Below, piece by piece: positions 22,823-35,023 of a stretch of DNA of 64,000 nucleotides (position 1 is the stretch's first letter; the number at the start of each line of letters is the position of its first letter). The translations under genes were made by a program, and so were the position numbers. Where the stretch lies: contig OX359247.1 of NCBI GenBank assembly GCA_947179485.1, forward strand, positions 5,981,060-6,045,059. The letters are read 5' to 3'. The stretch is from Allacma fusca. Its lineage: Eukaryota; Arthropoda; Collembola; Symphypleona; Sminthuridae. The notes beneath the pieces are model-generated. The model was given only the letters and a program-made list of their open reading frames with translations. It did no database searches and was not told the DNA's origin.

Positions 22823-23011
22823 CTGAAAAAGTCAATATTACTAATATTTATTTTATAAAATGCCAGAATGGCAATTGTAATGCTATAAGCATTGAGTTAA
22901 TGTAAAATGTACTGCGGAGCCTGTGGACTCTGACTGATCCTGTCATTCTAGGTTAAGTTTTCTTCGAATAAAGACGTACCTCTCTTATTATAATTTCCTC
23001 TTATCTCGACA
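22685..23011 (+). repeat. LTR 2 (middle)
   Basis: 327 bp. Differs from LTR 1 at a C for G (GCGCTTATTG) and at TCTCGACA for TCACGACA. It is followed by the same primer-site sequence as LTR 1, so it serves as 3' LTR for the first unit and 5' LTR for the second. Confidence 0.92.
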
Positions 23012-23444
23012 GGTGCGGGGTAAGATTATCTCGTTTAAAACTACCCTCCCGTTTCCCTGAATTTGGTATTATTTACCGTTAATTTCCCTACTTCTTCGTG
23101 AGCTACATTCCCAAAAATTCCCATTTCTCCCGAATAAATTACCCCCCCCACATTTTCCGATTTGCATCGACCTTCGCGGACTGTTCGAGGCCACTCCATG
23201 TCCCTGGGCTACGAAAGAAGCTACCGATTCCCTCTGGCGCTAATAGGATAAGGACCAAGTCTGTTACCCCATCCCCGGCTGCTCCCGTCGTCATTTCATC
23301 CCCACAGGCTCCCCGCTAGGCTAAGGAAGCGACCAGATGTGTTGAATGCCGCCCTTCGATCGAGCCGAAAACCTGCGAACCCGTCGGAAGATCCGTTGGA
23401 GGAAGATGCTGAGGAGGAGTCCCCCACCCACCCCAGGTGGGTCA
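23012..23444 (+). mobile_element. 433-bp second internal region (TRIM-like)
   Basis: Starts GGTGCGGGGTAAG and ends with the shared polypurine-like tract. It carries short Pro/Ser-rich frames (for example 23098-23319) of no known domain. The last frame (23346 on) continues into LTR 3 and encodes the same tail peptide as the first unit. This is a deleted derivative sharing an LTR. Confidence 0.75.
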
Positions 23445-23771
23445 TGTCATGATCCAGCTACGCTTTATCATTGCCGCTCGTCATCACAGAGTGAAGACGG
23501 TTTGGTGTCACGGCTACGCGCCGCGGTTATTGACGATTGTTGCTTATTGAAGATAATTATTATTATTGAAAATATAAATTGACTGAAAAAGTCAATATTA
23601 CTAATATTTATTTTATAAAATGCCAGAATGGCAATTGTAATGCTATAAGCATTGAGTTAATGTAAAATGTACTGCGGAGCCTGTGGACTCTGACTGATCC
23701 TGTCATTCTAGGTTAAGTTTTCTTCGAATAAAGACGTACCTCTCTTATTATAATTTCCTCATATCACGACA
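23445..23771 (+). repeat. LTR 3 (3')
   Basis: 327 bp, ends ATATCACGACA, followed at once by the GTAT duplication. Confidence 0.92.
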
Positions 23772-23777
23772 GTATGT

Positions 23778-23816
23778 ATCAAAACGTTTGTGGATAAACG
23801 CCACAAACGTTTTGAT
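23778..23816. repeat. perfect 16-bp inverted repeat
   Basis: ATCAAAACGTTTGTGG (23778-23793) and its exact complement (23801-23816) around a 7-base loop, just past the LTR element. It could be a MITE end or a relic hairpin. Confidence 0.8.
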
Positions 23817-23856
23817 CTAAAAATCATCGCTACGCGATAATTTGAGGCTTCGCGTA

Positions 23857-24409
23857 GGGTGGCGTCAGCCGCGGCCGTCAAAATAGGAAAAAATTTCGTT
23901 TTTTTCGAAATTTCAGAGTTGTTTTCGAAAAAACTATCGGGCCGATTTCAACCAAATAGACACTAACCCTTACGTTTTACATAAGCAATATTCGCAAAAG
24001 GTTTCATTGAAATCGATTCAGTAGTTTTAGAGATAACAGTCATTTGACATAAAGACCAAAATTTCAAGAATTGTTTTGGAAAAAACTATCGGGCCGATTT
24101 CAACGTCATATACAGTAGCCATTACTATTTACATAAGCAATATTCACAAAAAGCTTCATTGAAATCGATTCAGTAGTTTTGGAGGTAACAGTCATTTGAC
24201 ATAAAGTCCAAAATTTCACGAATTTTTTTCGAAAAAACTATCCGGCCGATTTCAATCAAATACAAACTCAGCCTTACTTTTGATACAAGTAATGCCCATA
24301 CAAAATTTCATTGAAATCGGTTCAGTAGTTTTTGAGTAATCGTGCGGATGGACACACGGACGTACGGACGTACGGACAAGGCTATTTTACTAGGGGGCTG
24401 ACGCCACCC
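23857..24409. mobile_element. Tc1/mariner-like MITE with TA sites
   Basis: Perfect 14-bp terminal inverted repeats GGGTGGCGTCAGCC / GGCTGACGCCACCC, flanked by TA on both sides (23855-23856, 24410-24411). The interior holds three diverged tandem copies (about 125 bp) of a GGGCCGATTTCAA..GAAATCGATTCAGTAG block and a GGACGTACGGACGTACGG run near the right end. No ORF. Confidence 0.8.
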
Positions 24410-24959
24410 TAAAAATGGATACAGTTCCTCAATTCCTGTGTATAATCGTAATCAGTGTACATATACACAGATTTGGAAAAACGCTTGCACTGGAATTACG
24501 CATGTGCAAGCTCATGCGACATCTATATATTAATATCAAAGAAAATTTATTGTATCTCTGTTTTTTTGTGTTTTTAAGTGACCTCATATAATTTTCTGAG
24601 GTCAAAGCAATGCTCCGATCCCCTTCAAAAACAATAGATTTCTTACTTACATAGTTTGCCCGTATTAAAAATTATAATTTCCTGGTGCCATTGGTTTGAC
24701 AGTTATGGTGGACAGAGACAAGTCACACTACGACATCCAAAATAGTGTTCTTCAGTTTCGCTTTACCCCTACATATAGTGCTGTAATATTGTTCACGTTT
24801 TGTTTGTTCTTTTGTCCAGTTCTTGTTTTTTGAACAAAACAAAACACACTAAATCAGTTTTCGAAAAACAAAACCGCGATAAGATAAAACAAAACTATAA
24901 CAAACAAACCACCACGACAGCTGGTTATAACCTTTTCAAACTTTGAGATTGAAAATGTG

Positions 24960-25300
24960 CCCAAAAGTAATATGACCTCAAATTGACCTAAGTGAGTCAC
25001 AAATAGCAACATGACCTCAAATTGACCTGAGTGAGTCACAAATAGCAACATGACCTCAAATTGACCTGAGTGAGTCACAAATAGCAACATGACCTCAAAT
25101 TGACCTGAGTGAGTCACAAATAGCAACATGACCTCAAATTGACCTGAGTGAGTCACAAATAGCAACATGACCTCAAATTGACCTTAGTCCGTTACAACAA
25201 GTTCTATGACCTCAAATTGACCTAAGCGAGTTACAACAAGTTCCATGACCTCAAATTGACCTCAGTGGGTCACAAGAAATTCCATCACCTTAATTTGACC
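24960..25300. repeat. 39-bp tandem repeat
   Basis: Unit based on TGACCTCAAATTGACCTGAG then TGAGTCACAAATAGCAACA. About five near-identical copies, then diverging ones. As 39 is a multiple of three, the minus strand shows an open repeat frame (13 residues per unit) that is almost surely not a gene. Confidence 0.88.
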
Positions 25301-25710
25301 TCAGTGGGCTACAAGGAGTTTTTTTCGATGGGTCACAAGAATTCCCATGACTTTAATTTGACCTTTGTGGGTTATTAGTAGACCCATTACCTTACACTTT
25401 ATAATGAATCTCAAATAACATCATAATGACCGATGAAATTCGATTTTGTTTTGTTGTTTTTAATAAAATTTCAGAAGGATGACTTGGATGTTAAAATTAT
25501 AAACTTGATTTGATCCTAAAATGTTGAAACTAGTCTGATTGTGAGTTGACAGGAAGACACAGAAATAAAACAGGCCTACGCAATCCAAAAAAACAATACA
25601 GGTAATTAATTCAATCAAGGCATCGGGCGAGCCCAAAACGATGCGTATCGGTAGCACTAGGTAAACCCCACCACAATCGTTTGTTGATATATTATGTCTA
25701 TACACGCGGC

Positions 25711-25996
25711 CAGGGGTCGGATTTTTGCAGGAAGACGGGAAGAATCTTCCCAGGGAAAAAATATTTCTGGCAGGGAAAATCTCAAAGGGAAGGGATTTAT
25801 TTTTACGAACAGGGATTTTTAAAATCGTTGACCTTTTTTTGGCAGGGATTTTTAAATTTGTTGACGCGTTTCAGGGAAATTTGTTAAGCAAACAGGGATT
25901 TTTGAAATTGTTGAGGACCTACTAGCAGGGAGATAATAGTCAGCAGGGAAATACAGAAATAAACTTCCAGGGAGATTTACAAAAATCCGGCCCCTG
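25711..25996. mobile_element. hAT-like MITE nested in the 24776 element
   Basis: 8-bp duplication CACGCGGC at 25703-25710 and 25997-26004. Termini are CAGGGGTCGGATTTTTG and CAAAAATCCGGCCCCTG. The interior repeats CAGGGATTTTTAAA-like strings. 286 bp, no ORF of note. Confidence 0.88.
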
Positions 25997-26410
25997 CACG
26001 CGGCCATTTCAGGTCTTGTGGATGCATGAAATTACATTTCGCCTTACACTCCTAGAAACTATCAACAAAAGGTTTAACGATTGTATTAAATAAGAGTTGT
26101 AAAGCATATCCGCCTAAAATTAGTTAAAGTCCGTTTTTTGGTTTTAACGTTCTTTGTGCGCGGACCAAAGTTACACCAATTAACTTCTATATGCTCTAGT
26201 ACTAATATACAACAATCAATTTCACAAATTTCTAACATCTTCTACATCGGTAGAACAAAACAGTATGGATTGTTTTTTGAACAATACGGATTGTTCAAAA
26301 AACAAAACAAAACAAAACTCGGTGAACAAAACATAACTCAAATTGTTCTACTTTTGTTCATTTCCGAAGAGAACAAAACAAAACGAACAAATTACAGCAC
26401 TACCTACATA

Positions 26411-28200
26411 GCTAAATGAAAGGATAATGTATATATTACCATAATGTCTCATAATACTAAACATATTTGTATTCGAAAGCTTTTTCCAATGACCGATGTT
26501 ATAATAAAGCAGTCAAAATCCAAATGGATGGAATCACAAATAATTGGTTTGTGATTGTTCGTGATAATGTCTCACTACTTTGGTTTAGTGAAAACTTTAC
26601 TGGCTTATTCGAATTGGGTAAATTCCAAGAAAGGGATTTATACCCGATAATTTATGCATAATTGACACGTGCATAGATAAATGGTCTCCTGTACATTATA
26701 CATGTACTACTACTCTCAATAAAAAGCTATGACAGTCCTTGAACCGAAACAAAACTTGTTCCACCTTGGTTAACAACGGCAGTTACTGGTACAAGTTATT
26801 GACACTCTTAACAACACGTGTGCAATTATTTCAGCCCTTAAATACACTGTGGTCTCAAACATATGCTCCAGTTATTATAGATTTTGAAGTATTATAGATT
26901 GCAAATGTTTTATTTCTAGGTACTTCATCACCCCGGTACTTTAATATCTTATCTGTGACTTTGTGCAGAGCGCAATTTAGAAATGTTCACTATTTCTAGT
27001 CTTTCATGCGGACTTCCGCAGTCATCCAAATTCTTATTTTGTTAATTCTGCTAGAAAATCCAGCGATCTCACAAGTGTTTACACATTCTTTTAACAAATC
27101 ATGGTTCATTTCTTCTTCTTTGGGGAAAAAATTATTATAGTGTATCTTGTAGGTATGTATTTATATTTACTTTGTTTCCCATTACTTCACACTTCTGTAT
27201 TAGATATTCCTGTCTAATGTAAATTCGTACACTTACTACCATCACTCCTACATTACCCATAAAAATGTGGTCTCAAGTGAGTGATGAAAGTGTAAGCAGT
27301 TTAAATTACATTTAAATATTCCCATATTTCTTCAACCATTGTTGTTTGAAAGTCTTCAAACACATACAAGAAGAATACGGGTTTGTTTTTTGGTGAAGTA
27401 CTTTGAAGCCCTTATGAAATTTGTGACAATATTACCTTTTAATGAATATTATTTAAAACCTTTTCTCTCCACGTGTAATTCCACGCTACAACCTTCTAGA
27501 CTCATGAAATGGTAGCAATATGTACATATTGCGTGAGTTAGTGACTTTACAATTTTATGATCAAATATCCATGAAACAGGCCAAATATAATCCGATTGTC
27601 AGCTTGCTTACTTTAAAAATTACTATTTTGGATTTGCGAGATGACTGCCTGAGTTTTGTTTTATCAAGAGTGAAATCAGTTGTTATATAACCTATATGTT
27701 TACACTGCGCAACTATCCCCGTATTTAAATTGTCAGCTTGATTATTTGACTGGAAATGACTTAACAGTAATTGAGCAGTAATTTTACTGTATATGCATAG
27801 ACATTGTGATATGTGTCCTTTTCAGTTCAGAAACGTAATTTATTAAAATTAGTAAAAAGAGTAAATTTTTGCGAATATTTGTTTTGCTTAAGCTAATTTT
27901 TGTTCTCATCTTTTCGTTGGATCTGAAATTGTTACGTTGGACCTTTTCCGTTTGTTCGGAAATTAATTAATCGTTAAGTAATAATATCAGTATATATGGC
28001 ACCAGCATAAGCATCATGGGCTAGAGCTATTGATTGGCCTGTGAGTTTGTGATTAGTATAGTATTATGAACACTATTGGAAATACCACAATTTTATTTGA
28101 CCTCCAAATAAATTGCAGTAGAAGTAATTAAATTATTTATGTCATGTTAGTTAATTCTGTTGTTTACAAATCCACGTTTTAGCTCCTACTTCCAATCAAA
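26411..28200. other. intergenic, 5' flank of the first receptor gene
   Basis: No gene seen. From about 27535 (TTTTATGATCAAATATCCATGAAA) to the ATG, scattered blocks match the flank of the second receptor gene (37110-37680), so this is duplicated upstream sequence and may hold shared promoter elements. Confidence 0.55.
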
Positions 28201-30120
28201 ATGCTTATAAGGTCGTGCAAGGTTTTAGTGCTTTGTTATGTTATGTTTATTAAAAAAGTTTCAAGCAATCAACATTTCATCAATTCCCTCTCAGCTTTGG
28301 ATAAAAATTTAGTTTCTCCTAAAATTCTCCGTGTATTAAACCAGACAAGGAACCAACTTTCTATTGTTGTCCTAGCTAACACACCCTTAGCCTCATCGGA
28401 ATTATTGGACTTGTCGTCCTTCCACTCCTCTTCGATCTTAACCTCGATTTATAAAACGAATTTCACTGTGTTGACAGATGCTAATGTAGATTCAGTACTT
28501 GAAAAGGAACAAACACGCAACATTGTCCAGTCAACTGTATCAGCCCGACGGTTTACCAGTTCACTAGAAACAATAATAATTCCAGTACAGAATGCTGAAT
28601 TCCCACACAATTTTGGAAACAAAGGTTACTTTCCGAATGGGAACAAAAATGTGTTCATTTTTGTAGGACTCGAAGAAACTGTTAACGGAATACTAACTTG
28701 GAGGTCTGTGAAGAAACTGCGGTGGAAGTTTGGAATCGTATACAGAGATCGCGGCAAGAATTTAGTGACATCTGGAAGGGAATTGATTTTCTTAAATTCG
28801 GATCTGTTGCCTTCGTTCGGTGCTGACAAGCTGAGTTTAAGTGGACTACATTTCTACACAACTGCGCTTCGCGTGGACGCATACGTGGCATGGGATTCCA
28901 ACAAGACTCCTTTTATGGGAGCATTCTTCAATGCAGTCAAAGCTTTCTCAGAGCTAAGTAATTTTACGTTCTCGGTAAACCTGCCCCCTGGTGGAATGAA
29001 TAAGTTGTCTAATGGGTCCTGGACGGGGGCAGTCGGTGATGTCCTCTACAACAACAAAGACATGCTCTTAGGTTTTGGACAATCCTATCATCGGGATCAT
29101 CTTTTAGATTACTCCACCTTATTTGGGTTTATTGAAGTCACGTTTTACAAAGCGCATGCGAAAGTCGGAACGACAGATGGAGCTTTACTAAAACCATACC
29201 AGCCATTCGTTTGGTTTTTGATAGGAGTGACATTTGGATTGCTGGTTGTGGTTTTTTATTTTGAAACTAGACGAATGTCGGTTGAGGCGTCATTTTCATT
29301 TTGGGTTCTCTACCGATCCCATTTGGAACAATCAGTATCATTGGGAGATAATAGCAGCAATAACCTCAGCGTGTTACTTACATTAACCCTATTCTATTGT
29401 ATGATTATTGGCACGGGCTTTAAAAGTAACTTAGTTTCCTACTTAACAATCCCTGATCAGGAAGAAACTCCAAGTACTTTCGAAGATCTGGCTCTGAGAG
29501 AAGACTATCAACCGTATTTCATGACAATGAAAGGAGCTGGAATACATTACTTGAAAGCGTCGAATGCATCTTCGGTAGTGGCTATAAGAAAAAGGATGAT
29601 TGTTACAACGGACAAGGAGAAGTGTCTTGTTAAAGTCATAAGTGAACCGAAAACAGTGTGTATTTCTTGGTGGCATGTTTCAATGAGTGTAATTGCTCGA
29701 AATTTGACTCTTCACAGAAGTCGTTCAGTGTTTGAAAAATCTCGGGAACCTGTTTTTTTTATTCCAACTACAATGGCGGTTTCAAAGGGGTTCAAATTTT
29801 ACAAGGAGTTCAATAGTGTTGTCAGAAGTTTAAGGGATGCTGGATTCTTCGCTAAATGGTTACAGATGTTGTATGACTTTGAAACTGTAAGAGGTCTCGA
29901 GTATCTTGACAAGAAGTCAGGAGAAATGTTTCGGTTGCTTTCTTCGGCTTCCAAGATTGAGGGACTAGTTAAACCGCTCAAGTTTAGAAATGTAGCTATT
30001 GCATTTTGTCTTATTGTGGCTGGGTTATTTACATCTCTTCTTCTATTTGCTTATGAAAAGATGAATTCCCGAAGGCTGCAAACTTGTTGGTCAAAGAAAC
30101 TACATACAAATGAATACTAG
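28201..30120 (+). CDS. divergent ionotropic receptor (iGluR family), copy 1
   Basis: Single-exon ORF of 639 aa from ATG 28201. It starts with a hydrophobic signal-like segment (residues 5-18). The split ligand-binding domain follows: S1 around NLPPGGMNKLSNGSWTGAVG with Arg in HRDHLLDYS. TM1 is at about 335-355. Then come the pore loop and the M3 helix with GTGFKSNLVSYLT (about 395-415, matching the iGluR SYTANL position), then S2, and TM at about 598-620. Several Asn-glycosylation sites lie in the extracellular part. Arthropod IRs of this kind are chemosensory ion channels in dendrite membranes, paired with co-receptors. It is intact and about nine-tenths identical by eye to the copy at 37681; the last 20 or so residues differ. 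Confidence 0.85.
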   Translation: MLIRSCKVLVLCYVMFIKKVSSNQHFINSLSALDKNLVSPKILRVLNQTRNQLSIVVLANTPLASSELLDLSSFHSSSILTSIYKTNFTVLTDANVDSVLEKEQTRNIVQSTVSARRFTSSLETIIIPVQNAEFPHNFGNKGYFPNGNKNVFIFVGLEETVNGILTWRSVKKLRWKFGIVYRDRGKNLVTSGRELIFLNSDLLPSFGADKLSLSGLHFYTTALRVDAYVAWDSNKTPFMGAFFNAVKAFSELSNFTFSVNLPPGGMNKLSNGSWTGAVGDVLYNNKDMLLGFGQSYHRDHLLDYSTLFGFIEVTFYKAHAKVGTTDGALLKPYQPFVWFLIGVTFGLLVVVFYFETRRMSVEASFSFWVLYRSHLEQSVSLGDNSSNNLSVLLTLTLFYCMIIGTGFKSNLVSYLTIPDQEETPSTFEDLALREDYQPYFMTMKGAGIHYLKASNASSVVAIRKRMIVTTDKEKCLVKVISEPKTVCISWWHVSMSVIARNLTLHRSRSVFEKSREPVFFIPTTMAVSKGFKFYKEFNSVVRSLRDAGFFAKWLQMLYDFETVRGLEYLDKKSGEMFRLLSSASKIEGLVKPLKFRNVAIAFCLIVAGLFTSLLLFAYEKMNSRRLQTCWSKKLHTNEY

Positions 30121-31336
30121 CTCATTATTTCGTTGGCCTTTCAAAATACGTTTTGTTATTTAGACAATTTGTTGGTATGAGTATTAGAAGTATGTTGTTA
30201 TATACAGTAGGTAGCCCGAAGATGAACACAGTTGTTGTTCGAAAGCTTGCTATTTATAATAAAGTGGATTCCACTGAAACCAATTTAACTGTGAAATAAT
30301 GTTGTTATAGGTTTGATTTGTTCCTTTGCTGAACACAGAATCGTAATGGGTAGGGTTGTACTAGCTAAGTGGCCCATAGCTTTGTCCATTGTGAGTTGGG
30401 CCACTTATCGTTGTTGCCGCACGGGTAGTCTTGAGAAACACGTAATTTGTAATCAACTCTACCTTTGATTTGAAGTATTGATGTGCTAATTGTAAGTACG
30501 CACGGTATATATGTATGTGTGGCGCCAGGCTGACTATAATAAACGGAAAGGAATTATTACTTGGGAAGAATGGTGTAATATTTGATGAATAATGAATTGC
30601 TGCTATGTCCCTACTATAGGTATAATTTGTACCAGAAATGAAAATTTCGATATTACTCCTGAAAATCAAGCATACAGTGAACAAATGTAATTCTACAATG
30701 TATTTTCCATGTAGTAACGGGATTCAAATAAAACGTAATTGATGATACATGTTCTAGTAGTGTTTTGTTAGTCCTGTTGTAAGTTTCAGAACTAAAGTAA
30801 CTCGACTGCATTTTGCCTTGTTCCCTCAGGACGGTCCTCGAAAGTTTCAAAACTCAAAAAAGTACTACAGGTATGACAGGGGACCTGGGGACGGGGACCT
30901 ATCGTCTTTGAAGTATTGCATGTTAAATCCCAAAAGGATTTTGGATTTTTCAAAGAAGGCCATTTTTATCTTTCGGGATTTAGCGTAGCATTCCGAATAT
31001 TACCTTCAAAACTGAACTTCCCATATTCTAATTTAAACAAATCCTTGGGAAAAAAGATCTTGAACGGTCAACACATGGTAATATTAGGATCCAAGCCTAT
31101 ATAACCTACCTCCCCCTTTAACACATTTAAGGGATACTCAAAACATTCATGTAAGAAAATGTTTTTCCAATTTAATTAATTAATTTCTAAACAAGTTTTT
31201 ACAAAAATTTCTTCATTTTTCTGGGCAAGTAATTATTGCTGGCACAGTCGCCAAAGTTTAGCTTGTTTTTAGGGAGCTATTTAATATTTTTCTAGATGGT
31301 GAATTGTGCTAATAACTTTAAGAAATAAGTCTGAAG
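30121..31336. other. 3' flank of receptor copy 1
   Basis: No gene. AATAAA occurs in the first 150 bp. About 30450-30620 matches 39565-39730 behind copy 2, but copy 1 has about 330 bp between its stop and that block that copy 2 lacks, so an indel changed the C-terminus of one of them. Confidence 0.55.
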
Positions 31337-32153
31337 TAGTGCTGTCCATGGGAACAGGAGACACCCAGGTTTTTGGGAACAGGAATGGGTGCGCGTACGG
31401 GAACACAAATTTTGTTCCCAAAACACTTTGGGAACGTTTGGGAACACAGAAATTGTTCCCAAAATATGGGAACAAAAGCGGGATTGGGAACAGGAACAAA
31501 GCGTGTACCTACCTGGCACCTGGTATTCACATGAAGTTTATAATATAAAAATACCTCACAAACAAAATATTATTTTAAAAGTACGTCGCAACATATCAAA
31601 TAAGTCACTCTTTCCCACGTCATTATTTAACAAAATAAGAAATAATAATTGTTCAACACGAGGCAAAAATGGAATTCTCTGGATCTGAAACCCAAAATTG
31701 TAGCTCAGAAAACTCCAGCATGCTCTTTTCCTTATTAGTTCAGCAGAAGTACAATTGAAAGTGCTACTTGTCCTACAATTAGCTAATTTCAGTTACTACT
31801 GTACTTCGCGCTGTGATAATTCATTTAATGACTGTTACTGAATTATCCTTTAAATTCGAGTAGCTAAAGGTATTGGAGATGGTGTGCTGTTATTTATTTT
31901 TAATAAAGTCGATTTGATATTTGGTTTTTTTAAATCGATGCATAAATAGAGTTACCTGGTGCATAAATGTGTAGGTTGTACTTTTCTGCTGGTCTTTAAG
32001 TACTTTTGGGAACAGGAACAGGTCCAGGAACTTTGAATTGGTACCCATTTTTATGGAAACAGGAACAGAACTATTGCTTTAGTTCCTGAAAAATTGGGTA
32101 CAGGAACAGGAACAGGTATGGGTACCAAACTTCCGTTCCCATGGACAGCACTA
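31337..32153. mobile_element. hAT-like non-autonomous element
   Basis: 8-bp duplication GTCTGAAG at 31329-31336 and 32154-32161. Termini TAGTGCTGTCCATGGGAAC and its exact complement. Both subterminal regions are dense in GGGAACAGGAAC strings. 817 bp, no transposase; ORFs on both strands near 31300-31600 are repeat artefacts. Confidence 0.92.
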
Positions 32154-32828
32154 GTCTGAAGGTTGTGTCAGCCTCACGAGTGAAGGTAAGGTATAGATGA
32201 GGGAAGGCAGGAATTATTTTTTGTGGGTGGTATTTAAGATCAATATAATGGGGATACAGATAGTCGCAAATCTGATGTCATATAATACTAAATTTAAAAC
32301 AGAAACACGTGAGACAAGTTGAGCAAACTCTGGATTTGTTGTGCCCACGCGAAACTTAATTTTAAAAATTTAGATAGATACAAATAAGAGCACCTATACA
32401 TATTAAGTGCGATCGAAATCATTTGACCCACTAGAAACGATAACGAAAACATTTTCGCTGGAAAATTATGATAACAAATAAAGAAAGAAATTCAACTAGT
32501 AATTCTATGGGAAACCCACTTTGTTTCACATTTGAACCCTGCGTTCTCAAATATTGATACCTGCTAGTGTAGCAAATTCTGAAGAGCTGCAAATCAATTA
32601 GCTACAAAATCGGGGATTCAAAAATGTTGTGAGTCACACCTTTAGTGGCCTAGAGTACCTATAACTAATATCTACATAAGTATACCACATTCTGTATACC
32701 GTGTCCTCCATATCTATTTCTCTCCCAGCCCAAATAAGCGACAATGAAACAAAATATGTGATTCCTTTGTTTTGAAACCCCAAATGTATCAAAATTTGTT
32801 TCATTGACATATCTGTAGGTTAAAAATT

Positions 32829-34092
32829 AAAGTCACAATCGTCAAGAACATGAAGCAAAGTCTAGATTTTTTCAGGATTGTCAGCGTTACAAATATTTGT
32901 TCACAGGAAAATTTTGTTCTAAATTTTTTTTGCCGCTCATTTGTAGAAAATGTTTTGAGCTTTCCGAGCGATTCAACAGGGCTCAATGTTGAAGAATGTG
33001 GACAGGAGCCTTAAGAACAGTGAGCAAGTTTGGAAAACTTTGTCTTTAGGAGCAAGGAGATTCGCTCATTTTTCATGGAAAAATATTTCTAAATACTTTG
33101 CTTGTAGCAAACTACATGGGGAAATCACCACAGGTCAAAAATTGAAGTTCCAAAACCTAACAATGCTAGCCAAAGTTTACGAATTACTGTACTGTATAAC
33201 GTTGCAATATTGAAAGAGTAGGTTATGGCTATACCATGAAATCCTAACTCCTGGATTATTTACTTATGTAATTGTCAAGAAATTGTAAATAATTGGAAAT
33301 CGTGCTGATGGAAGGAATGATTATGAATAAACGATCGATTGTGATTTTATATTAATCCGAAGACTAATTACTTTTATTTAATAATTGAAATCAAAAGGGA
33401 AAAGGAAATGAGACTAACAACTAAAAATAGGTGTTACTGGAATGACTCTCAGTTATTCACTGAAGAGTCTGGAAGAATCTTAAACTTAACAAGTGGCTAC
33501 TTGAGCCTATTTTTACAATCTTAAGTCTAGACGTTACATCATAATGGATGTAACCGGACGTTGACATTTGTCGGCTTGAGCCGGTGGGAAGTGCTTACAT
33601 TGCACCTTTACATTAAAGTGTTTGAGTCACTTTGAACAGACTTAACCTATGGTTGTGTCATCACAACTTAATTATTTATTCATGTGTGAAATTAACTAAT
33701 TTGTGTAATTTCTATATACATACCTTACAATATATTAAATATGAATATAAATATTTTCTTTGATTTAATCTTGCCTCACATTCTAGCGTCCTAAGACCAC
33801 CACAAAATGAGTATTTTGAAATATTTTCCTGATCCACGGACCGCCCAGACAGAAATCGGTAAGGTCAGAAATTATGAAGAAAACTTTCCGCAACCTTGCT
33901 CTCTGTTCTAACGTCTCATGAAAGCATTTCTCAACTTTGAGCGATGAACTGCTCCTCTGAAAGTCCATATCATTTTCTACAAATGAGCGTTAAAAGGTAT
34001 TTCAGAAAGAAATTTGCTCCGAACAAAAATTTGTAATGCCGACAATACTCAAAAAATCTCGACGTTGCTTCATGTTCTTTAGAACTGTGACC
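32829..34092. mobile_element. foldback-type element with long diverged arms
   Basis: About 165 bp at 32829-32998 recurs inverted at about 33910-34092 (for example CTCATTTGTAGAAAATG versus CATTTTCTACAAATGAG, and AAGAACATGAAGCAA versus TTGCTTCATGTTCTT). Arms look 65-75% alike by eye. No clear target duplication and no gene. Partial relatives occur near 46560-46900. Confidence 0.6.
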
Positions 34093-35023
34093 TCAGTTTG
34101 GTGCTAGGTGAATAGAACAAATTTTGGAGAAAATGGGAATAAAAGTTACTTCAAGCTGGGTAAAGCGCATATTTTGTTTCTTTGTCCGTCATATGGGCTG
34201 GGGAGAGGAAATACGTAAGGAAAACATCATGTACTTAATAGTGCGTAATAGTGTCACAAAAAAAGCGAAAAGTATGACAAATACGTGACTTATTTTCGGG
34301 AAAATGTTTGTTACAGTATTATACTAGCCAAAGTTGATAATCCGACGTAAATTTGAAATTTATTAAGGATTTTCATTGTCTCACCAGTTTGTTGTAGTCC
34401 CCACCACTGCATGTCGGAGTTACGCTCTGTTAATTTTTTGTACACTTGAGGGGATAGTGAAACATAAATTTGGAATTTTTTAAATCGTGGACAAACTTCC
34501 GTAGAAATCAGGGTTTTGTCATTTCTATTCGGATTTTTTTCCGGAATGCTAATTAGTAATGCGAGAAAATGGTCTATCTTTAATTTATCAGTAAGATACA
34601 GGGAAAGTTTAGTAAAATTTTGACAGCGAAATTTAAAAATCATCGGGTTGTCATTATTGTTACCAGGGAAAATGTATTATTTTCTTTCGGGACCGGGCGC
34701 CAAATATTTTATGCACGATTTTTGGAGCTGCTGTTAAGGAGATTAAATAAATAAAACTAATGGAAATCGTGGTGGCCGAAGAACAATTAAAACCGATTCG
34801 TCTTTTCCATACGTACATGCAATGTAAAAATAAGTAACGTTGCCGAAGTGTGTGAAGTACTGCAGCATGATAAATAGAGCGGAAGTAACGTCGGGAGAGG
34901 AAGGCAAACAAATAGCGACCGCAGCACACAGTACCTACACTACGCCAAATAGTTTCTTTTGTTCACATGCCATGTCTAATTACTTAATACTTCAAACTTT
35001 TTACCAACGCACTGTAATATACA

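Larger units (their letters stand above)
19903..23771 (+). mobile_element. LTR retrotransposon, Ty3-like, tandem form with three LTRs
   Basis: LTRs lie at 19903-20229, 22685-23011 and 23445-23771. The outermost ends are flanked by the 4-bp duplication GTAT (19899-19902 and 23772-23775), so the whole three-LTR array behaves as one insertion. LTR 1 and LTR 2 are each followed by GGTGCGGGGTA (primer-binding site position), and LTR 2 and LTR 3 are each preceded by the same GAGGAGGAGTCCCCC..GGTGGGTCA tract. The first internal part encodes Gag-protease fused to an integrase tail; the second is only 433 bp. No reverse transcriptase, RNase H or integrase core is present, so it is non-autonomous. Near-identical LTRs mean a young insertion. 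Confidence 0.88.
24776..26402. mobile_element. hAT-like non-autonomous element
   Basis: The 8-bp duplication CCTACATA is at 24768-24775 and 26403-26410. Termini are TAGTGCTGTAAT (left) and ATTACAGCACTA (right). Subterminal sequence is full of GAACAAAAC/GTTTTGTTC. The interior has a 39-bp satellite and another inserted hAT element. No transposase. Confidence 0.85.

Noticed and set aside
24854-25168. Minus-strand ORF of 13-residue repeats
   Set aside because: It is the translation of a 39-bp satellite inside a hAT-like element; period divisible by three keeps it open.
25460-25705. 81-aa minus-strand ORF
   Set aside because: Lies within the outer hAT-like element and shows no domain or start context.
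31281-31688. Overlapping ORFs on both strands near 31.3-31.7 kb
   Set aside because: They lie in the GGGAACAGG-rich arm of a hAT-like element and are repeat artefacts.
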